A program made the position numbers and the translations under genes. This document shows, piece after piece, positions 19,698-27,131 of a stretch of DNA of 47,679 bases. The notes under the pieces are model-generated. The model was not told the origin of the DNA. It searched no databases and saw nothing but the letters and a program-made list of their open reading frames with translations. The stretch is from Acidobacteriota bacterium (lineage in GTDB: Bacteria; Acidobacteriota; Thermoanaerobaculia; Gp7-AA8). Numbering within the stretch: the first letter of the stretch is position 1; each line of letters begins with the position of its first letter. The stretch covers positions 1 to 47,679 of the forward strand of contig JAFATB010000024.1 in NCBI GenBank assembly GCA_019244185.1, read 5' to 3'.

Positions 19698-19988
19698 ATG
19701 AAGAACTTCGAGATCACCTGTCCCTGTTGCGAGGCGACGCTCGTCATCGACCGCGTGAGCGGCGAGGTGCTGCTGCACAAGGCGAAGGAGACGCGCGGCC
19801 CCGGCGGCTCGCTCGAATCGATGGTGGCCGGCCTCGAGACGCAGAAGACCGAGGCGGCGAAGCGCTTCGACCGCCAGCTGGAGAGCCAGAAGGATCGCGC
19901 GCGCATCCTCGAGGAGAAGTTCCGCGAGGCGCTGCAGCGCGCCGAGAAGTCGGACGAGAAGTTCGTCAATCCGATGGACTTGGATTGA
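19698..19988 (+). CDS. Small CPCC zinc-ribbon/coiled-coil protein
   Basis: 96 residues, unrecognised. The first 25 residues look like half a zinc ribbon: two cysteines in ITCPCCEATL followed by a short beta hairpin (VIDRVSGEVLLH). Residues about 45-85 are charged and strongly helical, likely a coiled coil, and the protein ends in NPMDLD. With only one CxxC it would need to dimerise to bind zinc with four cysteines. It is 5 bases upstream of the ureohydrolase gene and shares its promoter, so the two are probably co-expressed. Function unknown. Confidence 0.75.
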   Translation: MKNFEITCPCCEATLVIDRVSGEVLLHKAKETRGPGGSLESMVAGLETQKTEAAKRFDRQLESQKDRARILEEKFREALQRAEKSDEKFVNPMDLD

Positions 19989-19993
19989 TATCC

Positions 19994-21016
19994 ATGCTTC
20001 CCGTGAACTTCGATCCCGATGCCGCGGCGGCCGGCGCGAGCGGCATCTACGGCCTCCCGTTCACGCCCGAGGACTCGCGCGTCGTCATCGTGCCCGTGCC
20101 GTTCGAAGCTACGACGTCGTACGGCGGCGGCACGTCCGAAGGTCCGGCCGCGGTGCTCGAAGCGTCGAAGCAGGTCGACCTCTTCGATCACGAGACCGGA
20201 CGCCCGTACGCGGCCGGCATCGCCATGCTCGACATCCCGAAGAAGGTCGCGAAGTGGAACCGCGACGCGAAAGAGCTCGCGAAGCCGGTGATCGAGAAAG
20301 GCGGCGCCGTCGACCGCCGTACGCGCGCGGCTGCGGAGAAAGTGAACGCCATCAGCGAGCGGATGAACGCGTGGGTGTACGACGAGACGCGCGCGCTGCT
20401 CGACGCGAACAAGATGGCGGTCACGCTCGGCGGCGATCACTCCGTGCCGTTCGGCGCGATCCGGGCGTACGCGGAAACCTATCCGAACCTCGGCATCCTC
20501 CACTTCGACGCGCACGCCGATCTCCGCGACGCGTACGAGGGCTTCACCTGGTCGCACGCGTCGATCTTCCACAACGTCATGACGCGCATCGACGGCGTGC
20601 GCCTCGTGCAGGTCGGCGTCCGCGACCTCGGCCAGAGCGAGCGCGCGATGATCGACGGCTCCGGCGGACGGATCACGACGTTCTACGACGCCGACCTCGC
20701 CGCGCGCAAAGACGAAGGTGTGCCGTTCGCGCAGATCGCCGACGAGATCGTGGCCGCGCTGCCCAACGACGTCTATCTCTCGTGGGACATCGACGGCCTC
20801 GATCCGACGCTCTGTCCCGGCACCGGCACGCCCGTTCCCGGCGGCCTCTCGTGGAACGAGGCGATCGGCCTGCTGCGCGCGATCCGCCGCGCGAAGAAGC
20901 GCATCGTCGGACTCGATCTCTGCGAGGTCTCGCCGGGCGAGACGGAGTGGGACGCGAACGTCGGCGCGCGGCTGCTCTACAAGATGATCGGCTTCGCGCT
21001 ACTGACGCAGGCGTGA
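19994..21016 (+). CDS. Agmatinase/arginase-family ureohydrolase
   Basis: 340-residue binuclear manganese hydrolase of the ureohydrolase family, which releases urea from guanidino compounds such as agmatine. All metal ligands are visible: His in GGDHSVPFG, Asp/His/Asp in FDAHADLRD, and Asp/Asp in WDIDGLDP. The family glutamate is in CEVSPGE. An insertion of about 40 charged residues (about 75-125) lies before the first metal motif. ATG 19994 is 5 bases after the CPCC protein stop. Agmatinase (speB-type) is most likely; guanidinobutyrase or another ureohydrolase remains possible. The 3' end overlaps the convergent YpdA-like gene by 18 bases. Confidence 0.9.
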   Translation: MLPVNFDPDAAAAGASGIYGLPFTPEDSRVVIVPVPFEATTSYGGGTSEGPAAVLEASKQVDLFDHETGRPYAAGIAMLDIPKKVAKWNRDAKELAKPVIEKGGAVDRRTRAAAEKVNAISERMNAWVYDETRALLDANKMAVTLGGDHSVPFGAIRAYAETYPNLGILHFDAHADLRDAYEGFTWSHASIFHNVMTRIDGVRLVQVGVRDLGQSERAMIDGSGGRITTFYDADLAARKDEGVPFAQIADEIVAALPNDVYLSWDIDGLDPTLCPGTGTPVPGGLSWNEAIGLLRAIRRAKKRIVGLDLCEVSPGETEWDANVGARLLYKMIGFALLTQA

Positions 21017-21985
21017 GGCGATCGTCTCCACGATGCGCGGCACGTGCACGTGGCAATCCTCGACGATGATGCGCACCCGTTCCGCGGGCGAGCCGGCGAT
21101 GGCGGTGCCGGCCACGAAGACGTTGCGCACGTTCGTCTCCATCGTGGCGTCGTCGAGCCGCGGCTTGTTGTCCGCAGACTGCAGGTCGACGCCGAGCATC
21201 GCGAAGAGCGAGGTGTCCTGCTTGTAGCCGGTGAGCATGAGCACGAAGTCGGCGGGAACTTCGCCGATCGGATCGAGCACGACGCTGCCGCCGCGGATCT
21301 CGCGCGGCGTCGTGCCGGGGAGAAAACGCACGCGCTTGTCGCGGATCATCGAGCGGATCTCCGGGAGCAGCCAGAACTTCACGCTGGCGGCGTCGAAGTC
21401 GTTCTTGCGATAGCTGAGCGTGACGCGCGCGCCCGCGCGCTGGCAGCGCACGGCCGCCTCGACCGCGGAGTTGCGGCCGCCGATGATCAGCAGCTGCTTG
21501 TCAAAGTACGTATGCGGATCGTGGAAGTAGTGGCTGACGTGCGGCAGGTCTTCGCCGGGAACGCCGAGGAGCTTCGGCATGTGCATCGCGCCGATGGCTA
21601 AGACGAGCGCCTCGCAGTGGTACGTATGTTGACCATCGACGGCGTTCGTCGTCAGCGTGAAGCCGCCGTGCTCGTCCTGGCGTGCATCGACGACGCGCTC
21701 GTACGTCCGCACGCGCAGGTCGAACTGCAGCACGACCGCGCGGAGGTAGGCGAGGAACTCCTCGCGCGTCGGCTTCTGCTGGTCGGCGGTCTGGATCGCG
21801 ACGCCGGAAATGGCGAGGCGCTCGGCACTGGAGTGGAAGAGCATCTGCTGCGGATACCACTGCATGGTCGAGCCGATCTGGCCGGCGTCGAGTTGCAGGT
21901 AGTCGATCCCTTCGCGTTTGAGCGCGACGGCGAGCTCGAGGCCGATGGGACCGGCGCCGATGATGATGACGGAGTGATGCGTCAC
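20999..21985 (-). CDS. YpdA-like FAD/NAD(P) disulfide reductase
   Basis: 328-residue two-dinucleotide-binding flavoprotein. The FAD site GAGPIGLE is at about 9-16, and the second Rossmann motif GGRNSAVEAA is at about 165-175. FVAGTAIAGSP at about 290 is the C-terminal FAD-contact motif. No CxxC redox pair is seen, as in the YpdA family that reduces bacillithiol disulfide in Firmicutes, and unlike thioredoxin reductase. The start is GTG 21985, which overlaps the TGA of the TerB-like gene (GTGA, 4-base overlap), so translation is coupled. Whether this organism makes bacillithiol cannot be told here. Confidence 0.85.
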   Translation of the reverse strand: MTHHSVIIIGAGPIGLELAVALKREGIDYLQLDAGQIGSTMQWYPQQMLFHSSAERLAISGVAIQTADQQKPTREEFLAYLRAVVLQFDLRVRTYERVVDARQDEHGGFTLTTNAVDGQHTYHCEALVLAIGAMHMPKLLGVPGEDLPHVSHYFHDPHTYFDKQLLIIGGRNSAVEAAVRCQRAGARVTLSYRKNDFDAASVKFWLLPEIRSMIRDKRVRFLPGTTPREIRGGSVVLDPIGEVPADFVLMLTGYKQDTSLFAMLGVDLQSADNKPRLDDATMETNVRNVFVAGTAIAGSPAERVRIIVEDCHVHVPRIVETIASRLRQ

Positions 21986-22440
21986 GAGTCGCGCTCGCGG
22001 AGGACGGCGGATTTCGCGTCGATCATCACGTGATGTTCGAGGCCGAGGAGATCGGCGAGCTTGCGGACGAGATAGTTCTCGTACTCGGTGAGCTTGCCGT
22101 CGGAGTAGACCACGCGCCACATCGTCTTCACGATCTCGATGCGGTCGGCGAGCGGCGTGTTCTTGCGGATGTAGTGCGTCAGCGCGAAATGATCGACGGT
22201 CTTCTTGCGGATCTCGTCGGCGGCGGCGAGGAGCTGTTTCGTCTCCTCCTGCGCGAGGCCGAAGCGGTTGGCGAGGAACGACTCGACGCTGCCGTCTTCG
22301 GCCGGCGAGAACGTGCCGTCGGCGTACGCGATCTCGAGAAGCACGGCGGCGGTGGCGAGGCGCAGCGGATCGTGCTGCACGCGGGGTGCGGTGCTGGATG
22401 GACGTCCGGTGAAGTGGTCGAGGATGCGGGCGATGCTCAC
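21982..22440 (-). CDS. TerB-like protein
   Basis: 152 residues, all-helical, resembling the TerB/tellurite-resistance superfamily. Residues about 25-145 carry two acidic helix-turn segments, YADGTFSPAE and YSDGKLTEYE, the paired metal-binding-like motifs typical of TerB domains. No signal peptide. GTG 22440 is chosen: a TAAACT hexamer ends exactly 6 bases upstream and there is no Shine-Dalgarno sequence. Its stop overlaps the reductase start. TerB domains occur with many membrane or stress systems, so the name does not mean tellurite resistance; a redox-stress accessory role is only suggested by the neighbour. Confidence 0.8.
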   Translation of the reverse strand: MSIARILDHFTGRPSSTAPRVQHDPLRLATAAVLLEIAYADGTFSPAEDGSVESFLANRFGLAQEETKQLLAAADEIRKKTVDHFALTHYIRKNTPLADRIEIVKTMWRVVYSDGKLTEYENYLVRKLADLLGLEHHVMIDAKSAVLRERDS

Positions 22441-22446
22441 GCCGGG

Positions 22447-22452
22447 AGTTTA
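22447..22452 (-). promoter_or_regulatory. Putative -10 for a leaderless TerB-like transcript
   Basis: rc TAAACT with 6 bases between its last base and GTG 22440, the spacing expected when transcription starts on the start codon. Confidence 0.45.
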
Positions 22453-22481
22453 ATGAAAATCCGCGCCGTTCCACTCCGCGT

Positions 22482-22961
22482 ATGCGCGTGCAACTCGAAC
22501 AACTCGGCAACGACGCTCCCATCTGGATCTTCGGCATCTCTCCCGCGCTCGACCGCGACGGCGAGCAGGCTCTGCTCCGCGACGTCGATGCGTTCCTCGA
22601 CCGTTGGGCCTCGCACGGCGCGCCCATCCGCGCCGCGCGTGAGCTCCGCGACGGCAGCTTCCTCATCATCGCCGCCGACGCCGCGAGCGAGAAATCCGGC
22701 TGCTCGATCGACCGACTCTTCGGCACGCTGCGCAGCCTCGAGCAGCAGCTCGGCGTCACGATTCTCGACTCGAACCGCGTCTTCTACCGCGACGCCGACG
22801 CCGACACGGACAGCATCCGCGCCGTCGCCCGCGGCGAGTTCCGCAATGCCGCGACGGCGGATACCGAGGTCTTCGACCTGACGGCCGAACGGCTGGGCGA
22901 CGTGCGCACGGGTACGTGGCAGCGCCGGGCGGCGGAATCGTGGCATCGGCAGCTGCTGTAG
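22482..22961 (+). CDS. Conserved protein of a family often mislabelled ABC transporter ATPase
   Basis: 159 residues. There is no Walker motif. The pattern WIFGISPALD, a short acidic helix, WASHGAPI, SFLIIAADAAS and the motif SGCSIDRLF recalls a small uncharacterised family in Bacteroidota-like genomes that databases often call ABC transporter ATPase. The likely fold is a compact alpha/beta domain with the conserved Cys in the GCSID turn. It is divergent from the TerB-like gene with 41 bases between starts, and has no Shine-Dalgarno sequence. Function unknown; the family link is from memory of the motif and is moderate. Confidence 0.72.
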   Translation: MRVQLEQLGNDAPIWIFGISPALDRDGEQALLRDVDAFLDRWASHGAPIRAARELRDGSFLIIAADAASEKSGCSIDRLFGTLRSLEQQLGVTILDSNRVFYRDADADTDSIRAVARGEFRNAATADTEVFDLTAERLGDVRTGTWQRRAAESWHRQLL

Positions 22962-22995
22962 TCGTCGCTTGGGTAGGAAAAATGCCGAGCCAGTC

Positions 22996-23014
22996 TCTCC
23001 TTTGAACGAGGAGA
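22996..23014 (+). promoter_or_regulatory. Shine-Dalgarno sequence inside a small hairpin
   Basis: TCTCCT (22996-23001) can pair perfectly with AGGAGA (23009-23014), with a 7-base loop. AGGAGA is the ribosome site of the gene starting at 23021. Only 6 bp, so at most a weak or temperature-dependent block. Confidence 0.4.
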
Positions 23015-23020
23015 TCGAGC

Positions 23021-23326
23021 ATGGCGGCAACACGCGGCAGTAAAAAAGCCGGTGCGAAGAAGAGCAGCGGCGCCAAGAAGGCCGGGGGCGCGAAACGTTC
23101 CGGCGCGAAGAGCAGCGGCGCGAAGCGTTCCAGCGCGAAACGCAGCGTGAAAAGCGGCGCGAAGAAAGCCGGCGCCGCGAAACGTTCGCGCACGCCCTAC
23201 GACCAGCTGAAGAAAGCGCGAAAGATCGTCATCAAGAAGGCGAAGCGGATCACCACCGCGATCAGCGGAGGGCTTCCCGGACACGACGACACGCCGGGTA
23301 ATGACGACACGACGGGCAATGACTGA
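23021..23326 (+). CDS. Histone-H1-like basic protein with DDTPGND tail
   Basis: 101 residues. Residues 1-57 are almost only Lys, Ala, Ser, Gly and Arg in repeats of the SGAKK/SGAKR type, like H1-type or AlgP-like nucleoid proteins. Residues about 58-82 form one amphipathic basic segment (YDQLKKARK). The last 16 residues abruptly become acidic, with DDTPGND followed by a shortened copy, DTTGND. The basic part predicts DNA or polyanion binding. The acidic tail recurs in the protein ending at 24530. It has a strong ribosome site and heads a tight four-gene run. Confidence 0.78.
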   Translation: MAATRGSKKAGAKKSSGAKKAGGAKRSGAKSSGAKRSSAKRSVKSGAKKAGAAKRSRTPYDQLKKARKIVIKKAKRITTAISGGLPGHDDTPGNDDTTGND

Positions 23327-24248
23327 TCGCGTGCCACGCCCACGCGTTCATCGCTGGCGGCGCAGCGCGCTCGTCATCGGCTCCGCCGCCGTGGCCGCGT
23401 TCCTCGCTCGTCCGCGCAAGCCGGCCGCGCAGTCGTCGCATGCGGCGCCGCCACCCGTTGCGCCGCCGCCGGTCGCGTCCGCGCAGGACGAGCTCGACAT
23501 CGACGCGCTCCTCGCGCGCGATAACCGCCGCGGCTGGAGCGCGTTCTGGCTCGAGGCGGCGATCGCGATCGCGGTTCTGCTGCTCGTCGCCGTGCCGCTG
23601 TTCTTCGCGTGGCGCGGCCGCACGGCGTACGTCCTCGTGCACGATCTGCGGCAGGGCGATCCGATTCGCGTCGAAGATCTGCAACCGATGCGGATGCCGC
23701 GGCTCGATCACGCCTTCCGCGATCTCGCGGCTCTCGCTGGCGGCGTGCAGGCGCGGAACGACCTGCAGTCCGGGAGCGTGCTCCACACGACCGATCTCGT
23801 GCGCCTGCAGGCGGTGGCCACGACCGATCTCGCGGCAGGCGATCGCGTCGAACCATCGCACAACGTCACCTTCAAACCGTTGCCGTACGCCGCCGACGCG
23901 CTGACGCCGAACACGACCGCGCGGAAGACGGTGACGCGGTTCGTCGCCGCGGGATCGCTACTGCATGCGAGCGTTCTGGCCGACGCGCCGCCGCCGGCGA
24001 AGGCCGCGGACATCGCGGTTCCGCTGCGCGCGTTCAGCGGCGCGCTTGATGTCGCAGAGGGTGCCGAGGTGGTGGTCGTGGCGACGCCGCGCAACGCGGG
24101 GAATGCGGCGGCGTTCGAGCACGTCCGGATCGTGTCCGTCGATCGCGGCACCGAGCCGCCGAAGTTCATCGTGGCGATGACGCAGGCGGAGGCGATGCGG
24201 TTTGCGGCGCTGCCCGCGGCCGACTTTACGATCATGCAGAGGAGATGA
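23319..24248 (+). CDS. Membrane-anchored tandem SAF / RcpC-like protein
   Basis: 309 residues. A Pro-rich N-terminus (PPPVAPPPVA) and a membrane segment at about 68-90 precede two SAF-type units: one at about 95-155 (DLRQGDPIRVEDL then LQSGSVLHTTDL) and one at about 160-225 (DLAAGDRVEP then VAAGSLLHASVL). An RcpC/CpaB-like part follows (VPLRAFSGALDVAEGAEVVVVAT, quoted in pieces: VPLRAF, GAEVVVVAT, VAMTQAEAMRFA). CpaB/RcpC proteins gate pilus secretins, but no pilus genes are nearby. The start may be ATG 23319, overlapping the upstream stop by 8 bases, or ATG 23301. Co-expression with both neighbours is likely. Confidence 0.72.
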   Translation: MTDRVPRPRVHRWRRSALVIGSAAVAAFLARPRKPAAQSSHAAPPPVAPPPVASAQDELDIDALLARDNRRGWSAFWLEAAIAIAVLLLVAVPLFFAWRGRTAYVLVHDLRQGDPIRVEDLQPMRMPRLDHAFRDLAALAGGVQARNDLQSGSVLHTTDLVRLQAVATTDLAAGDRVEPSHNVTFKPLPYAADALTPNTTARKTVTRFVAAGSLLHASVLADAPPPAKAADIAVPLRAFSGALDVAEGAEVVVVATPRNAGNAAAFEHVRIVSVDRGTEPPKFIVAMTQAEAMRFAALPAADFTIMQRR

Positions 24249-24251
24249 GCG

Positions 24252-24530
24252 ATGGCGGAGAACGACGAAGAAAAGTTAGCGCGTGCGTATCGCGTGCTCG
24301 CCGAGACGGCCGCAGAGTTCGGCATTGTGATCGATGGTCCGGGACAGATGATCGATTTCGGGTATCTGCCGTCGGATGAGGTCCAGCGGTTCGGTCAGAA
24401 GATTCGCGAGCAGCAATACAGCATCGATCCGCGCGATTTTCTGCGATGGCGCGAACGTGGCGTGCAATGCAACGTCGGCGCGCTTGTTTCCGAGCTCGCC
24501 GGCAAAGACGACACGCCCGGGAACGACTGA
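24252..24530 (+). CDS. 92-residue protein ending in DDTPGND
   Basis: Unrecognised. Residues 1-22 form an acidic helix (NDEEKLARAYRVLAE). A short loop-rich part follows (VIDGPGQMIDFGYLP), then a basic helical segment with RDFLRWRERG, one Cys, and the tail GKDDTPGND. No signal peptide or membrane segment. A good ribosome site (GAGGAG 8 bases upstream) overlaps the end of the SAF gene, and the next ATG is 2 bases beyond its stop region. The tail is the same as in the histone-like protein two genes upstream although the rest is unrelated. Confidence 0.7.
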   Translation: MAENDEEKLARAYRVLAETAAEFGIVIDGPGQMIDFGYLPSDEVQRFGQKIREQQYSIDPRDFLRWRERGVQCNVGALVSELAGKDDTPGND

Positions 24531-24532
24531 CG

Positions 24533-25795
24533 ATGACCAGCATCTTCTCCGCGATCTCGGGACAGTTCGGCCGCGCGATCATCATCGGCGCGCTGCTTCC
24601 GGCCGCCGTCTTCGTCCTCGCCACGCACCTCTTCGTCGTGCCGATGCTGCCGTGGGACTGGCGGCTCATCACGCGCGTGGCGGCGCTCGATCCGGAGTGG
24701 AAAGTCGCGTCGCTCGTCGTGGCGGCCACGATTCTGGCGGGGCTGCTCTACACGATGAACACGAGCATCATCCGCTTCTACGAAGGCTATCCGTGGCAGC
24801 ACGGCTGGCTCGGCCGCCGTCGCTCGGACGCGTATCGGACGAAGCTCGGCGAGCGGACCGCGACCGCGAAACAGGCGCGCGAGCTGCGGCGGCGGTTGTC
24901 GCGCAACAAACCGAAGGACGCACGTCTGCTCGATCTGGCGAAGGCGCGCGACGACGCCGATCGCGCGATCAACAGCGATTTTCCCGCGTCCGGTTCCGTG
25001 CTGCCGACGCGGCTCGGCAACGCGATCCGCGCCTTCGAAACGTACTCGCGGAATCAGTACGGCATCTCCGCGATCCCGCTCTGGCCGCGGTTCGTCGCGC
25101 GCATCCGCTCCGACCACGCCGCCGCGATCGACGACGCGAAGACATCGTTCGACGTGGCCGTGCATCTCTCGTTTCTCTCCGCGCTGACGGCCTTCCTGAT
25201 GATCGTCATCGCCGCGGTGTATCCGCTGCCGTTCGCGACGATGCCCCTGTTCGCCGCGTGGGCGATCCGCGTCGTGGCCGCGTCCGCGCTGAGCTGGGGT
25301 TTCTACGAGCTGGCCATCGACCGCGCGATGGCCTGGGGCGACCTCGTGCGCGGCGTGTTCGATCTTTACCGCTGGGAAGTCCTCAAAGACCTCGGCTACG
25401 AGACGCGTCCCGGCGACCTGCTCTCCGAGCGCGCGCTCTGGACGGCGATCTCGCGCCAGATGATCTTCGGCGATCCCGAGCTCGGCGCGAACCTTCGCTA
25501 CGAGCCGAACACGCTGGTCGTCCCGCACAACGAATGGATTCGCCTCACGCGCGCCGAACGCACGACGAAGAGCGGAACGGAGATCTCGATCGTGGTCGAG
25601 AATCGCGGCGTCGATCCCGCGACGAAGATCGATCTCCGGGAACGGATCGCGGACGGCAGCGTCTACGTCGCCGGCTCCGGACGCCTCGACGGAACTCCGA
25701 TCGTCGTGCGCGGAACGAACCCGTACTCGTTCGCCGTCGGAGATCTCGTGGCAGGGGCGAGAGTCGAGGTCACGTACCAGCTCGCACGCGCGTGA
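24533..25795 (+). CDS. Multispanning membrane protein with DUF11-like C-terminal domain
   Basis: 420 residues, function unknown. Hydrophobic segments at about 14-36 and 58-78, a long charged helical cytoplasmic-type loop (about 85-205, with QARELRRRLSRNKPKD), then segments at about 208-232 and 236-262. The last 75 residues look like a small beta-sandwich (EISIVVENRGVDPATKIDL, then FAVGDLVAGARVEVTY), reminiscent of DUF11/CARDB-type repeat domains. ATG 24533 is 2 bases after the preceding stop; the longer frame upstream overlaps that gene. It closes the four-gene run. Confidence 0.75.
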   Translation: MTSIFSAISGQFGRAIIIGALLPAAVFVLATHLFVVPMLPWDWRLITRVAALDPEWKVASLVVAATILAGLLYTMNTSIIRFYEGYPWQHGWLGRRRSDAYRTKLGERTATAKQARELRRRLSRNKPKDARLLDLAKARDDADRAINSDFPASGSVLPTRLGNAIRAFETYSRNQYGISAIPLWPRFVARIRSDHAAAIDDAKTSFDVAVHLSFLSALTAFLMIVIAAVYPLPFATMPLFAAWAIRVVAASALSWGFYELAIDRAMAWGDLVRGVFDLYRWEVLKDLGYETRPGDLLSERALWTAISRQMIFGDPELGANLRYEPNTLVVPHNEWIRLTRAERTTKSGTEISIVVENRGVDPATKIDLRERIADGSVYVAGSGRLDGTPIVVRGTNPYSFAVGDLVAGARVEVTYQLARA

Positions 25796-25871
25796 ATCCA
25801 TCACACCGATTTCACATCGGTCAGTAGTTTCGGAACGTGCTTCGCCTCCGCGATGTGGGATCATCCTCTCC

Positions 25872-26327
25872 ATGAACATCGCGATCCGTCGCGCAGTCGG
25901 TTCCGACGCACCCCGCGCGACGGAGCTCGCACGGCTCGCGAAGGCGCATTGGGGGTATCCGGCCGACTGGCTGGCGGCGTGGCGGGACGATCTGTCGCTG
26001 AGTCCCGACGATATCGAGCGCCACGAGACGTTCGTCGCGGAGCTGAATGGGGAAGTCGTCGGCGTGTGCCAGCTGCAGCAGGCGGGCGGGCCGTCGATGC
26101 TCGAGCACGTGTGGGTCGATCCGCGCTGTCACGGACAGGGCGTCGGGCGCGCGCTCGTGACGCACGCGCAGGGACGCGCGAGCGGGCCGATCGCGATCGT
26201 GGCCGATCCGAACGCGGAGCGCTTCTATCTCAAGCTCGGCGCGCGGCGCGTGGGCGACGTCGCGGCGCCGATGCCGGGCGCGCCGCGGCGCTCGCTGCCG
26301 CTGCTGGAGCTCGATGGCGCCGGTTGA
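25872..26327 (+). CDS. GNAT family N-acetyltransferase
   Basis: 151 residues forming one GNAT domain. It starts directly with the first strand (IAIRRAVGSDAPRATEL). The central strand VVGVCQLQQ and VEHVWVDPRCHGQGVGRALV give the acetyl-CoA binding motif (Q/RxxGxG/A as CHGQGVG). The C-terminal FYLKLGARRVG is the usual motif B end. The substrate is unknown. The upstream hexamer GATCAT ends 7 bases before ATG 25872 and there is no Shine-Dalgarno sequence, so a leaderless start is possible. The 3' end overlaps the hydrolase gene by 14 bases, so the two are probably co-translated. Confidence 0.9.
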   Translation: MNIAIRRAVGSDAPRATELARLAKAHWGYPADWLAAWRDDLSLSPDDIERHETFVAELNGEVVGVCQLQQAGGPSMLEHVWVDPRCHGQGVGRALVTHAQGRASGPIAIVADPNAERFYLKLGARRVGDVAAPMPGAPRRSLPLLELDGAG

Positions 26328-27075
26328 CGTCTTTCACGAGATCCGCGGCGACGGCGAGCCGCTCTTCCTCCTCAACGGCATCATGATGACCACCGCGTCG
26401 TGGGCGCAGGAGACGCGGCGTCTCGCGAAGTCGTATCGCTGCGTGCTGCACGACTTCCGCGGCCAGCTGCGCACGCCGGTGCCGGGACCGTATGCGCTGC
26501 GCGATCATGTCGACGACCTCGCCGCCTTGTTCGATCGCCTCGGCATCGACCGCGCCCATCTCGCGGGCACGTCGTACGGCGGCGAAGTAGCGATGCTCTT
26601 CGCGCTTGCGCATCCGGAGCGCGTGCGGACGCTCACCGTCATCGCCTCGGTGTCGCACAGCGAGGCGCCGCTGCGCGCGAGCGTCACGCGCTGGCGCGAC
26701 ACCGCGCTGCACGCGCCCGACGCGCTCTACGACCTCACGCTGCCGGACAACTTCTCGCCCGACTTCGTGACGCCGGTGCTCGCGCAGCAGGGACGCGATC
26801 GCCTGAGCACGTATCCGCCGGAGTTCTTTCGCGCCTTCGCGGATCTCTGCGACGCCTTCCTCACGCTCGATATCACGGACGAGCTGCACGCGATCCGCTG
26901 CCCGACGCTCGTCATCGCGGCGGAACGCGACGCGCTCAAGCCGGTGCACTACAGCGAGATCATCGCGTCGCGGATTCCGAACGCGCGCCTCGCGATCGTG
27001 CCCAATGCCGGGCACGCCGTGGTCATCGAGCGGCCGGATGCGATCAGCGCGCTCATCGAACCGTTCGCGCGGTAG
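26314..27075 (+). CDS. Alpha/beta hydrolase
   Basis: 253-residue alpha/beta hydrolase. Seen: oxyanion segment LLNGIMMTT (in place of the usual HG), nucleophile Ser87 in GTSYGGE, acid in AAERDALKP and catalytic His in PNAGHAVVIE. The cap region is short and helical (about 125-180). No signal peptide, so cytoplasmic. Substrate unknown; sequences of this type are esterases or lactonases. The overlap with the preceding acetyltransferase makes a two-gene unit. Confidence 0.9.
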   Translation: MAPVDVFHEIRGDGEPLFLLNGIMMTTASWAQETRRLAKSYRCVLHDFRGQLRTPVPGPYALRDHVDDLAALFDRLGIDRAHLAGTSYGGEVAMLFALAHPERVRTLTVIASVSHSEAPLRASVTRWRDTALHAPDALYDLTLPDNFSPDFVTPVLAQQGRDRLSTYPPEFFRAFADLCDAFLTLDITDELHAIRCPTLVIAAERDALKPVHYSEIIASRIPNARLAIVPNAGHAVVIERPDAISALIEPFAR

Positions 27076-27131
27076 CGAGCCGAGGTAGGGATGCGCGCCC
27101 TTCGGTACTCTCCCTCGCAGGAGGAAGAGAG

